This document shows, in pieces, positions 51,535 to 63,000 of a stretch of DNA of 64,000 nucleotides. The notes below the pieces were generated by a model. That model had not been told where the DNA came from, did not search any database, and saw only the letters and a list, made by a program, of their open reading frames with translations. The stretch's first letter is position 1. The number at the start of each line of letters is the position of its first letter. The stretch covers positions 1 through 64,000 of the forward strand of contig CM066289.1 in assembly GCA_033816765.1 (NCBI GenBank). Direction: 5' to 3'. Source of the stretch: Nothopassalora personata (taxonomy: Eukaryota > Ascomycota > Dothideomycetes > Mycosphaerellales > Mycosphaerellaceae). Made by a program: the position numbers and the translations under genes.

Positions 51535-54500
51535 ATGTCTTCTACTAATAAGACTACCTCTAACTATCTTAATAGCTACTTTAAAGAGAATAGACCTCGT
51601 ACTATAAACGACTTTAAGAATAGTAATTTAGTAACTCCTAATAAGACTACTAAATTAGAAGATACTATTAAGGTCTATAATTTAGATTTAGGTATTTTAT
51701 TTTGCTCTAATTGTTCTATTAATCTTAATAGTATTAACTATATTAAACATCTTCGTAAAAAGCATAATAGCCTATATAATACTTATAAGAGTAATAATAC
51801 TTTAGAGCATTTAGTAAATAGGGTTAATTCTATAACCTTATCTACCTTAGAAGAGCTAGAGACTAAATTAAAAGACAATACTTATCTATTTAAAGAGTTA
51901 GATATTACTTTAGGTAACTTTAAATGTCTAGAGTGTTGTTATACTAGTATTAATAGGAAAGATATTAGAATTTATTTTAATAGAAAACATAATAGTAATA
52001 GAGAAACTACTAATATAAAAGCATCTTATATTATAGAGAATATTCCTTTACAAGTTCTAGAATGCTTTAAATATAATACTCAACTATATCTTATACCTAA
52101 ATTACCTAATTTAGATATAGTAGAGAGTACTTCTAATCTCAATTTAGAAGAAAGCTCTACTACTAGATCTAGAAGTATAAGATCTAGAACTAGAAGAAGA
52201 GACTCTTCTACCTCTAATTCTAATAGTAATAATAGTATAGAAGAGTTAGGAGATATTACTCCTACTTTAAAGAAGACTATTCTTAATAATTATAAAGAAG
52301 ATCTTACAATAGAAGATAATACTATTAATATAGACAGTAATACTAAACTACTAAATACCTTTATAAAGAAGTCTAATATACTTACTTATTTAGAGGGAAA
52401 AAATCGAGAATATCTAATAGAGATAGACTATAGTAATACAGAGCCTACTACTAATATAATAGAATCTAATATAGTTGATCTAGATCTATCTAACTTGGAG
52501 GATCTAGTTCTAGAATACCTAAAGGAAATTAGTACTAAAATAAAGGGTACGCCTTTAACTATAAGACAAAGACTTAAAAGTAGTAATTATAATCCTAATA
52601 TTAAAGAATTTAGTGATTTTATTGCTTTAGAAAATAATACTACAAAGAATACTTACTTTAAAGTATTTTTACAATTATTTATATTTACCTTAAAGGTATT
52701 CTTCTATATATTAAGTAGATTTAATAATAGTAGAGATAAAGCAGAGAAAGAATACTATAACCTAGTAGAGGATATAACTATTAGTCCTACTTTAAAACAT
52801 CTTCTAATAGAAGTTATGAGTTACGACTATACTACTTTAAATATAGACGAAAATAAAATAGACCTATTCTATTTATTTAGTAGAGTCTTTAGAGAACTAC
52901 TTAAGATTAAGAACATTAGTAAAGTTAGTAAAGATACTACTCTTAATAATATAGTTATAGTCTTCTACTATATTAGAAGTCTAGATAAATATACTAAAGA
53001 AATTATAGATCTATCTCTAATAGGAAAACTTAATAGTATTATTCTCTATAATAGTAGAGTAGTAACTCTAGGCTATTATTATTATAAAGAGACTAAAGAA
53101 GAAGAAGAAGAGATAGAAGAAAACGAAGAAGAAGATAACTTATTAATAGAAGATTTTATACTTAGTTATTTAACTAATATTAGTTTAAATTACTTCGGCT
53201 TTATAAGTACTATAGCTCCTTATCTATTAAGACTTAACAAGGAGATAGTAACTACTAAAGGATTAATAGGAGAAACAAAACAAGATATTATAACTTATAA
53301 CTTTATAGAGTATCCTATCTCTAAGTTAAAGGTATTATTTAATAATATTTATATTAAATCAGAAGAGATACTATTAGAAGAGCTCTTAGGACTTAATAGC
53401 TTAGACGATCTTACGCTAGATTTTAATTTAGTAAATGATAATAGTCTAATAAATAGAGTTAACTCTAGGTTATTAGATATAGAAGAACTTAAGAAATTTA
53501 AAGAGGAACCTTACTTCTTAATAGAGACTCTAAAGAAGAATAGTTATTATAATAGAAAGTTCTTTAAGGGTATAAAAGATAATAAAATAGTATTTTAGAA
53601 TACGGCTATAGAGAGATTTAATACTAACATTAATAACTTTATACTATATCTAGCTCTAGTTATTTATCTATTTAGTGGAGGGCCTCTAAGAAGTACCGAA
53701 CTTACTACTATTCTATTTAAGAATATAGATACTAAATCTAGAAGCTTACTATATAATAAAGAAGAAGGAATGTTTACTATAATTACCGATTATTATCAAA
53801 GTAAGAATATTACTAGAAAAGAAAACACTAATATAAGGTACTTACCTCCTAAACTCAGTAAACTATTAGTTATTTATATACTTTATATTATTCCCTTTGA
53901 GGAGTATATTAGTAAGAACTATTTTCATCTAGAAGAGGCTACAACCCCTTATTTACTAGTTAGAGATACTAAAATACTTAATACCTTTATTTGAAGTAGT
54001 ACCCTAGAGCGCGAATCTAGCTTATTATTTAGAAGAGGTCTTACTATTAGTAGCTATAGAAAGATTATAAACTATATTATTAAAACTAAATTTAATAACT
54101 ATAACTATTATAGTAGTAGTAATAATAAAGAAGAGAATCTAATAGAAGATATACAAGCTAATAGAAGTACTAAAGTATCTTATAATTACTATTTTAATAT
54201 AGGTTTTAATCTAGGGAGTAATAATACTTTAGATCTTTCAACTAAAATAAAGGAATTTACTATTAATTACTTCTTATACTTTAACCTATTAGAAGATAGC
54301 TATATTAAAACTAATACGACTATATCTCGATTAGTAAAGAAAACTAAAATAGAAGACTATAGTATACCTAGTAATTTAGATATTAATATTAGTAGTAAAA
54401 GTCTAGAAGATAATATTAAACTATTATATAAGGACTCTAATAAGAGATTCTATAATAACGAGCAAAAATTAGGTCTAATAGAAATAGTTAATAATACGCC

Positions 54501-54631
54501 TATTTTAGTATTTATTCATAAAACTAGTAGCGGGAAGAGTTTACTCTATTTACTTCCTAGTTATATATTTAAGAATAATCTATATATTATTATAACTCCT
54601 AGAGTTACTCTTAGTAAAAATCTATATAATA
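51535..54631 (+). pseudogene. Telomere-associated RecQ-helicase-like gene, RIPed and cut by a retroelement
   Basis: A frame of 1032 codons from ATG 51535 with only two stops: TAG 53596 (fits Gln) and TGA 53992 (fits Trp). It ends where an LTR inserted at 54632. N-terminal zinc-finger-like pairs: C57-x2-C60-x11-H72-x4-H77, then C131-x2-C134-x12-Y147-x4-H152, the Tyr being a RIPed His. This resembles the OrsD/DUF3505-type start of fungal subtelomeric RecQ-like proteins. A middle domain has SGGPLRSTEL (compare SGQPARGTE in that family) and a YLPP...LVIYILYIIPF stretch. The helicase domain begins with a Walker A, KTSSGKS, at 54520-54540, followed by LPS and a TPRVTL motif Ia-like stretch; the rest is lost. 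The first 687 codons contain no Trp and only five Gln and five His, the set RIP removes. These helicases are linked to telomere maintenance; this copy is not expected to work. Confidence 0.8.
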
Positions 54632-54793
54632 TGTAAGGGACGGGCCCCTGTTTCTTAGCATAGGCTGCGCCTGTGCGTTCGGATTGCTTTCCGACACCTT
54701 TTCTTTGGATAGCGTGTAACTTCCCCTTTCTTCTATATCGAACTTATTACAAACTTCATAGAACTTTAGTATATACGTCGTTCACCCGTGACA
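54632..54793 (+). repeat. Probable 5' LTR of the 54632-58685 element
   Basis: 162 bp from TGTAAGGGACGGG to CCCGTGACA, little RIPed. The 5' edge fits the sudden end of the helicase frame. The 3' edge is inferred from the TG...CA rule only, because the partner LTR is outside the window. Just inside it, at 54798-54806, GTTCGATCC resembles a tRNA T-loop and may be part of the primer-binding region. Confidence 0.65.
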
Positions 54794-54849
54794 TTAAGTT
54801 CGATCCATTCAAATGAGCTAGGCACCTACTATTAAAGAGACGGGATACG

Positions 54850-56120
54850 TAATAACGTCGCTGGGTAGCGAGAACCCCGGGACTAGTGCCCCGAATGAAA
54901 ACTTCCAACTTATGCTACAGTAACTATACTAGCGACAGGAAGAGATGTAAGCCGAGTTAATTACAACGCGCGCCGCTTTAAAAGAATCGGAAGACGCTCG
55001 ACGTTAGTTAACACCTACAGTCTCGCTACTAGTTTATAATGAGACGACTACTAGTGACCTAATGAGATAGCTACTATAGACGCTAAACGCCGCCGCGCCC
55101 TCGCCGCGCACCGGAGAAGAACCGTCGGGTCCTAGAGGTTAGAACCCCCCTTCCTAGGACGGTAAGGTAGAGACATTCCGCGATTACTTCTTAAGGTTAA
55201 AGAGCTCTTTTAGGGTACGATCCGCCCTAAAACCGACGCTCTCTAAGGAGTATTACTAGGACGCGATTAACGACACCTTACTAGCGAGAGAGCGTACTAG
55301 GATGCGGCACTTCTAGGACAAGGGAGACGGCGAACTTAGGAAGAACCCCGTTACTTTCTTTACGTAAGTCGATAAAGTCTTCGGTAATAGTAACGAGCGC
55401 GCTAAGGCCCTAGAGTAGCTTACTAAGATTAAACATACGAACGGTTAACCTTAGTACGATTACTAGATGAAATTCGACGGACTCCTACTAAGCGCCGGCG
55501 GAGAGAACTAAAGCGACGACGCGAAGATTAGTTACTTACGTAACACCTTCTCGAACCCCGTTTAGATGTACACGGCGGCTATGCCGAAGAAGGAGGACTA
55601 CTACGAGTTTACGGGGGAGGTCGAACGGATTATAACTAACCTCGAGGATACGGACTAGTTTAAAATAGCCTACAAGAGGTGGAAGGATAACAATAAGGAC
55701 TCTAGTACGACCGCTATAGTTACTACCCGTTCTTTTACGAGAACGGCTAGTAGCTAGATTAATGCCGATAGTAATACTATTATAGCACTAACCCGGATAA
55801 GCGGAGGCCGCTCTAGAATTCGTAGAGATCGGAAGGAGGATAAAGGGAGGTAGAGAGTAAAATAGGTAGACGCCGCGGAGAGGGATCGTAGGCGCTAAGA
55901 ATAGCTCTGCTTCCGCTATAGAGCGAGCGGACATCGAGTGAAGGAATGCCCGTACGCCGTAGCAGTCAATCCCACTAGGATTAATACGGCCTCGGTCGCG
56001 CCGATCCTAGAGGACGACGGGTTTAAGTCGGATCCCGAAGAGATAGGAAAAGACTAGCTCCTAGTCGAAAGCTAGAACTAGGAGATAAAGAAGCACTAGT
56101 AAAGGGGTAGAACGTAGTTA
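54850..56120 (+). pseudogene. RIPed gag of the 54632 element
   Basis: A broken frame rich in charged residues, with the nucleocapsid zinc knuckle at 55908-55949: C-x2-Y-x4-H-x4-C with ASG before the His and RVKE after it, only one of four ligands changed. The start is not determined. Confidence 0.75.
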
Positions 56121-58685
56121 AGAGTTCTATAAATGGAAATCTTATATATACCAACGTACTCCTAAACGAAAGTTACGGAACGTTTGCCCTTATCGATAAA
56201 GGATGTATATGCTACGCTATAATTAACGGAGACCTAGCGAAAGGCCTCGGTCTTACGTATGTTAGTAACGAGAGCCGCAAGGCTATAGGGTTTACGAAGG
56301 CGATACGGAACTCGATCGAAGGAGTAGTCGCCTTCCGTATAGAAACTACCGGGATCTACTAGGTAGTTTATGCTTACGTCGTGCCTAATCTAGACTTCCC
56401 TATAATCCTAGGGAACCCGTAGAAGGCGTATAACTAGATCCAGACTACGCCTAAAAAGCGCCGGTACTACTATAGCTTAGTAAAGAAATAGGTACCCGAA
56501 GGACGTAACTACGAAGAACACGAATCGGGTGAGCGTTTCGCTACGATTGCCGCGGCGACCGTAGAAGATATTAAGAAAGCCCTTAGTAAGAAGGAGCCGC
56601 CTACACGGGAGGAACTTAAGAAGGGCTTACCTCTAGAACTTTAGGATATGTTACTGCTATTTTCTACTAGGGAAGCTAATAAGCTAGCTCCGCACCGCGG
56701 CGACCTTAACTATAAGATCGAGATACGGACGAAAGCCGACGGAAGCCCGGAACCATTGCCCTAGGGACCGCTCTATAGCATGTCTAAAGACGAGCTACTT
56801 GTCCTCCGGAAGTTACTAACGGAACTATAGCGTAAGGGTTATATTCGCCCTTCCACCTTAGAAGCGGCGGCTCCCGTCTTGTTCGTAAGGAAGCCCGGGG
56901 GAGGACTTAGGTTCTACTATAATTATAGAGTATTGAACTCGATTACTAAGTAGGACCGTTATCCGCTACTGTTAATCCCGGAAACTATTCGGAACCTAAC
57001 GGGCGCTAGATAGATCACGAAGGTTAACGTTATTACCGCATTTTACTACCTTCGGATAGCTCGAGGCGAAGAGTATAAGACGGCTTTTCGAACTAGATTC
57101 GGTCTATAGGAGTAGCTAGTATGTCCGTTCGGTTTATCCGGGGCCCCTATAACATTCTAGCGGTACATTAACAGTTTGTTACGGGACTACCTAGACGACT
57201 TTGCCTCGGCCTACGCTAACGACGTCGTTATTTACTCCGACGGAACAAAAAAGGACTATTTCTAGAAGGTTCGCATCGTGCTCTAGAAGCTTTAGGACGG
57301 AGGCCTTTTCCTAGATCTAGGGAAGTATAAGTTTATATAGAAGAAGGTTAAGTACCTCGGGTTTATTATATATACCGACGGGATAGGAGTAGGACCCGAC
57401 CCCGAGAAGGTGGCAGTAGTAAAGGACTAGAAGGCACTAGTTACCTAGAAGGAAGTACGGCGTTTCTTAGGCTTCGCGAACTACCACCGGATGTTTATTC
57501 TAAACTATTCGAAGCTCGCCGAGCCCTTAACGTCGCTAACCGGTAAGAACAAGATGTTTTCCTAGGGAGATCGTTAGGCCAATGCGTTTAAGTCCCTAAA
57601 GGATAAGTACTATAAAGCACTAGTTTTAGCCTACTAGAACCCGGAGCTCCCTACCTTTTTAGAGACGGACTATAGGGGCTTTACGCTTAGAGGCGCCCTC
57701 CTATAAGAAAAGGACGGAGTCGTAAAACCAGTAGGATTCTACTCGAAGAAGCTTAATAAGGCTAAGATTAACTACGACATTTACGATAAGGAGATGCTCG
57801 CGGTAGTGTCCTATCTTAAAGAATAGGCTCCCGAGTTAAAAACATGTAGGCCCTTTATAATCTAGACGGACTATAAGAACCTAGAATACTTTATAACGAA
57901 GAGACAGCTTTCCGAACGGCAGATCCGGTAGGTTAAGGAAGTTACAAAATTCTAGTTTTTACTAGTATATAGGCCGGGCACCGAGGCGATTATACCGGAC
58001 GCCCTTTCTCGAAGGGAGTAGGATACACTTAGGTAGGACGACAAGTTATTACGGTATCGCAGGTTTCTTAAACCGGACATCGTAAAGAATTAGCCGGGCT
58101 CGAAGGTAGTAGACGTTAGCTCGACTATAAAGGTTTCGTTAGTACGAATCTTAGCTACGTAGTTCGAAGGACTATCCGCTATAGAAGAGGCGGATTTACC
58201 GGGCGTACTATAGGGACCCTTCTAAGACTAAGAGCTAAACGACCTCTAGGAAAGAACTATCGAGAAGGATAGCACATTCTAAGCGGTACACCGCGCGATT
58301 AAGGTAGGAGCGCGTTCACTTCCTAGCGAGGTGAAACTTAAGGTGTAAGTAGGTAACTATAGCATCGACCGTAACGGGTATCTTCGCTACCGCGGTAGGA
58401 TTTAGGTACCTAGAGCTCCTAGTTCTACGGAGTCCGACTATAAGGAGGCGGACATAGCGATTCTATAGAACGATACCCTTCGAACTAAGCTAATCTAATC
58501 CGTACACGATTCACCGGTATACGGCTACCCTAGCCGGGACTCTATAGCATCGATACTAAGTCGTAACTTCTACTAGCCCCTATAGTCTAAGCACGTAAGG
58601 CAGTTCTTACGGAACTATAACTACTACGGTAGGAATAAGGTGTGGAGAGAATAAAAACACGGCCTCCTACAACCTGTTAAGGGGA
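56121..58685 (+). pseudogene. RIPed pol of the 54632 element
   Basis: Reverse transcriptase is readable at about 56890-57260 ([27 protein letters not shown]; catalytic YANDVVIYSD at 57212-57241, where YxDD has lost its first Asp). RNase H ETDYRGF is at about 57660. The integrase HHCC zinc finger is at about 58505-58650, with the Cys pair read as YNYYGRNK, followed by KHGLLQP. The integrase catalytic core is missing because of the insertion at 58686. Stops are mostly TAG at Gln positions. Confidence 0.85.
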
Positions 58686-58871
58686 TGTCGCAATGTATAG
58701 CACGCCCACGACCTGCCAGTCGTAGATGAACTAATTCTTGCCTTTTGTTCAAGACGCATCGCGCGTCGCAAGGTGTACTCATGCGTGTCACGTGCGGCTT
58801 GGCAGCCGGTCGCGACCGCATGTCACATGCAAGGCCACATGTAGGGGTTAGCCACTGGGCTGCCCCTTACA
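58686..58871 (-). repeat. 3' LTR of the young element
   Basis: 186 bp. In sense orientation it begins TGTAAGGGGCAGCCC and ends CATTGCGACA. The edges are confirmed by alignment with LTRs 4406-4578, 4671-4848 and 19023-19193, all of which end at the same bases. Confidence 0.88.
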
Positions 58872-58890
58872 ATTGCCTCCCCTCCCGTGC
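58872..58890 (-). other. Polypurine tract
   Basis: In sense orientation a purine run GGGAGGGGAGG followed by CAAT directly precedes the 3' LTR, the expected plus-strand primer. The RIPed copy keeps AGAAGGGGAGG at the same place. Confidence 0.7.
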
Positions 58891-59044
58891 GAGCTGTCCT
58901 CAGCTCGCTAGTTGCTACGTAGAGGCTCCTATGTACTTCCAGAACCATAGTTGCTATGCGGCCCACATGCGGGTTGCGTGCGTGTCGTCATGTAGGTGTA
59001 GGTGAGTGAGGCTTGGTTGCCATGCCGACGCAGCTGGTTAGGGG

Positions 59045-59051
59045 CATAAAA
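59045..59051 (+). promoter_or_regulatory. TATA-like box of the antisense gene
   Basis: CATAAAA about 122 bp before the ATG at 59173, in a pyrimidine/CA-rich leader. It lies inside the element but outside the LTR, so the antisense gene seems to have its own promoter. Upstream ATGs at 59013 and 59022 precede this box. Confidence 0.45.
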
Positions 59052-59172
59052 CTCCAGCCCAACCCAGCCCTTTCTCAGCACGCTCCCCAGCTCATCACCT
59101 TCGCCACACCACCACCACGCACCCGCACCGCACCATCATCGCAAGCGCCTCGCCAGCATCATCATCATCATC

Positions 59173-59943
59173 ATGTCGGCCGTGCCCTCCTCGCCGCCAT
59201 TCTCTGGCCGCTCCGCCTCCTCCAGCAGCACCAGCAGCGACAGCACCACCAGCGCCGCAGAAGACGAGCGCCGCCAGGCGGCTCTGGTGCGCGACGCACC
59301 CAGAACGCCTGGTGGTCGCAAGCGACCAGCATCACCCTCGCAGCCACCAACGCCCTCGCCAGCCACCAAGCTCTCGCAGAGAATCAACATGTGCATGCGG
59401 TGCCTCCCGTACTTCGTCAGGGGTAAGTCTCCACGCGCGTCGCCTGCGATTCGCATGCTAACCACTTGCTAGACGAGGCCGATGACTGTGATAGTGTCAC
59501 CACCGGCGAGCTCCTGAAGAAGTGTGGCCGCTGCAGGCGCAGCAAACACAGCTGCGTGCCCAACACCAGCCACGCCATCGCCTCGCTGGTGAGCCGCCTG
59601 CGCGCCGCGCGGTCCCAGCGCGACTTCCTCACGGCCATGATGGGCCAGGCGCCCACAGACCTCCAGCAGCAGGAGCTGGTGGAGCAGATCCGCCTGTGTG
59701 CCCAGCTGGGCAACGACATCAAGGAGGTAAGTCGCTGCTTCGCTCGTGCGAGTCGACTGCTACTCGCGGGGGAGGGCTCTAGTGCGTCCCCTGTGCTTCG
59801 GCTGACCCTTCCTATAGGCCATCAGGCAGTTCAATGCCTACAAGCACAAGCGTGCCGGGGAGACCCGCATGCGTGCCTCCGCCGCCGCCGCCACCACTGC
59901 CGACCAGGCATTCTTGCCTGAGTCACTGCGTGACGACAACTGA
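59173..59943 (+). CDS. Antisense accessory gene: six-cysteine/coiled-coil protein, three exons
   Basis: Join 59173-59422, 59473-59726, 59818-59943; 209 residues. Intron 1 (50 bp) has GTAAGT, branch GCTAAC and TAG; intron 2 (91 bp) has GTAAGT, branch GCTGAC and TAG. Both splices keep the frame and remove stops or unlike sequence. Residues 1-70 are a Ser/Pro/Thr/Ala-rich tail. The cysteines form C74-x2-C77-x11-C89-x11-C101-x2-C104-x6-C111, with a basic RCRRSKH segment that recalls the first half of a fungal Zn2Cys6 finger. Residues 118-180 are Leu/Arg/Gln/Glu-rich and likely helical. It ends with an Ala run. It faces pol, with 135 bp between the two stops. A RIPed homologue sits at the same site in the element at 4671-19193, so it is part of the element, not a host gene. 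Function unknown; nucleic-acid binding or control of the element are guesses. Confidence 0.82.
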
Positions 59944-60077
59944 GGCGCTCGCCTCACACGCTGCTCGCGGGCTCCTCGCCTGCTACCACTCTGCGTGGCC
60001 CCTGGTGGGCGCGCCACTCTTCAGCTTTTGTTTTGTTTATAGTTGAGAAAGGTTTTGTTTGTGCTCCAGTGCCAGTC
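59944..60077. other. Convergent 3' region between antisense gene and pol
   Basis: 135 bp between the stop of the antisense gene and the stop of pol. T-rich on the plus strand (TTTTGTTTTGTTTATAG near 60026), probably holding poly(A) signals for one or both transcripts. The transcripts are likely to overlap here. Confidence 0.45.
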
Positions 60078-63000
60078 TCATTTGCTTCTCCTTGACGCCT
60101 CATAGTCGGCTACCATGCGATCCGCATTCGCGAGGCCCTCCGCCGGTTCCCAGCTGTTGTACTCCTCTGGCCAGTCCTTCCACTGGACTAGATACTGCAG
60201 CTTGCCCTTGCGCTTACGCCTATCCAGCACTGCCTCTACCTCATACTCTCCGTCCTCATTAGCTAGAGGGGGTACGGGTCCATCCTCATCGCTACCGATA
60301 TACGGCTCGAGGAGAGAGACATGGAAGACGTTGTGGAGCCTTGAGTCGGCTGGTAGCGCTAGGCGGTACGCCTGCGAACCGACAGCGTCCGTAATGCGGT
60401 ATGGGCCGATGAACTTCGGACCCATCTTCTTCTTTGGCACTGCCAACTTGAGGTTCTTCGTTGACAACAGGACTAAGTCACCTACGCGGTAGGTCTTGGC
60501 TTGGTGGGTCTTGTTGTAGTAGCGAGCCTGGCTTTCTGCTGCAGCCTTCCATCGCTCCTCGAGTGTAGCGCGTAGTTTTCGCATGCGACTCGCAGCTGTT
60601 ACCGCTGCTGGTACTTCCCCCCCCTGGGTCTCGTCTCGAGATCCAGTTGGTGCAGGGGCAATCTCAGGTCGCCAACCGTGCGCTATTTCGAACGGACTCA
60701 TCCGCAGTGTTGGGTGGATGCTGTTATTAGCTGCGAATTCAGCAACTGCAAGCCACTCAGCCCACTCAGTTTGATTGTCACTGCAGTAACAACGAAGGTA
60801 TTGTTCGAGGGTTTGGTTTGCCCTCTCAGTTTGGCCGTCAGTCTGAGGGTGAAAGGCCGTGGATAGCTTGCGCTTCACACGCGCCTCGAAGCAGAAGTCA
60901 CTCCAAAACTGACTAGTGAAGACCGGACCTCGGTCGCTCACTATGCCTGACGGGACACCATAGTGTCGCACGACTTCGTCTCGCAGGAGCCTCGCAAGCT
61001 CCACGGCTGTGCAAGTCTTCGTCGTCGGGATGTACAAGCTCATTTTTGAGTAGCGATCGACTATCACTAGGATCGCATCATACACGCAACCGGCTCGCGT
61101 GCTTGGAGGTAGGTCCGTAATGAAATCCATGGTGATTTCCTGCCACGGTCGCTCCGGTCTAGGAAGCGGTTGCAGCTCGCCGTAGGGTCGATGGCGCCTC
61201 GCCTTCGAACCCTGGCAGGTTCTGCAGGCTTGGACGTATTGTTTCACGTCCGTGCTAAGTGAGTCCCACCAATAATTACGTCGCAACAGCTCTTCAGTCT
61301 TGGTCCTTCCAAAGTGACCCGCGAGGACGTCGTCGTGGTGCATGCGAATCAGATGCGACCTGATTGCGTGATCCCTGGGTACCACGATCGCGTCTCCGCA
61401 GTACACAAGGTCATCCTTCACATGCCATCCCTTGGCGTCCCTCGCGCTTGGCGCCTGCGCCAAGCATGCGACACACTGGTCGTCTTGCTGCTGCGCGATC
61501 TTCATCAAGAGTGGGATCAACTCACCCGTCGAGCTGTAAGCTTGACCCTGTATCACTGCAGCGCACACTGCTGCTGGTAAAGACGGCTTGTCTTGATGGG
61601 GAAGGTCACCTCTCCGCATTGCCATCGCCGCGCCTATGTCGCCCTGCATCGCCTCGCAGGTGGCAAGCACGCGCTTCACCGTCGGCTCGCTTGTCCCTTC
61701 CAGAGACTCCTTCCAGAAAGACAGCTTACTTTGCAAGGTAGGCAGCAAGTTCGAAGTTTGTTGCGTTATGGCTGCGTAGTCACTGCGTCTCGAAGGCGCG
61801 TCGGCTGGGTTAGTCTTACCCGGCCGATGCTCCACTACAAAATCAAAAGACTGCAGGAACGTAGCCCATCGAGCTTGCCGCCCATTCAGCTGCTTTACTG
61901 TCATGAAGCCCTGTAGGTTAGCGTGGTCGACTAGCACTCGCACCGCATGCGTAGCGCCCTCCAAGTATGGCCTCCAATGCTTGAAAGCCTCAACCACTGC
62001 AAGTAGCTCCTGATCGTGCGTCTCGTAGTTGCACTCAGCTGGTATCATCTTGCGTGAATAGAACGCGATGGGATGCCACTCAGCACCAAACAATTGGGAT
62101 ATGATACCTGCGATCGCGAAACCTGAGGCATCCGTCTCGACTCGCGTGCGCAGCGCAGGATCGAAGTGCCTAAGTATTGGTGCACCTAAGAATCCGGCCT
62201 TAAGCTGTCGAAACGCCTGCTCTTCGCTTAAGGTCCACGTGAGAGGGCCGTGCTTCTTGCCGTCCTTGGATCCCTTTAGCAGGTCCGTTAGGGGCTTGCA
62301 GACCCTTGAGTATCCTTCTATAAAACGCCGGTAGAAGTTGCAAAACCCAAGGAAGGACTGGACCTCATGAAAGGTCGTAGGTGTAGGCCATTCCTCGATA
62401 GCGGCTACCCTGCTCCTGTCCATCGACACGCCTGCGGCGCTCACGACAAACCCAAGGAACTCTGCACTCTCCTGGAAGAAGTGACACTTCTTAGGGTTTG
62501 CGAACAGGGCAAACTTTCGTAGCCTCTCCAGCACCGCGCGTACGGCTCGCACGTGTGCCTCACGCGTCTCGCTGTAGATGAGGATATCATCTAGGTAGAC
62601 CACGCAAATGTCATCAACTAAGCCGGTCAGCGCCTTGTTGATATACCCTTGAAAGGTTGCCGGTGCGTTGGTTAACCCGAACGGCATCACCAGGTACTCG
62701 TAGTGTCCGTATCGCGTGCGAAACGCAGTCTTCCACTCATCGCCTCGCTTAATAGGGATACGATGGTAGGCGTCCTTCAAATCGATTGTAGTGAAGAACC
62801 TGGAACCTGATAGCCTATCTAGCGTCTCGCTGATTAGGGGCAGGGGGTATCGGTTCTTCACTGTAATCTCATTCAGGCCTCTGTAATCAACACAGAGCCT
62901 AAGAGTGCCATTCTTCTTTGGCACGAACAGGATAGGCGCACCCGCCTCGCTTGCGGACCGCCTAATCCACCCCTTCTCCATTGCTTGCGCAAGGTACTCC

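Larger units (their letters stand above)
54632..58685 (+). mobile_element. Moderately RIPed Ty3/Gypsy element, 3' end displaced by the young element
   Basis: Starts with an LTR (54632-54793) inserted into the helicase-like gene, then plus-strand gag and pol up to the integrase zinc finger, where the intact element's LTR begins at 58686. Higher GC and more CpA/TpG than the elements to the left, with broken frames but easily read motifs. The remainder should lie beyond the right edge of the window. Confidence 0.88.

Noticed and set aside
53596..53598. Stop in the helicase-like gene explained as an intron ending TTTTAG
   Set aside because: The only nearby donor would give an intron of about 33 bp without a branch site, while reading TAG as a mutated Gln keeps a continuous family-like protein.
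54798..54806. GTTCGATCC, a tRNA T-loop-like motif
   Set aside because: No cloverleaf can be built around it; it sits just inside an LTR, where a primer-binding site is expected.
58624..59005. Overlapping short frames on both strands across the LTR of the young element
   Set aside because: They run through the LTR and the older element's integrase end; GC-rich DNA gives chance frames.
59013..59465. Alternative frames (137 and 109 codons) over exon 1 of the antisense gene
   Set aside because: The Ser/His-rich and Met-run translations lack the cysteine module and do not continue across the introns; the RIPed relative supports the other frame.
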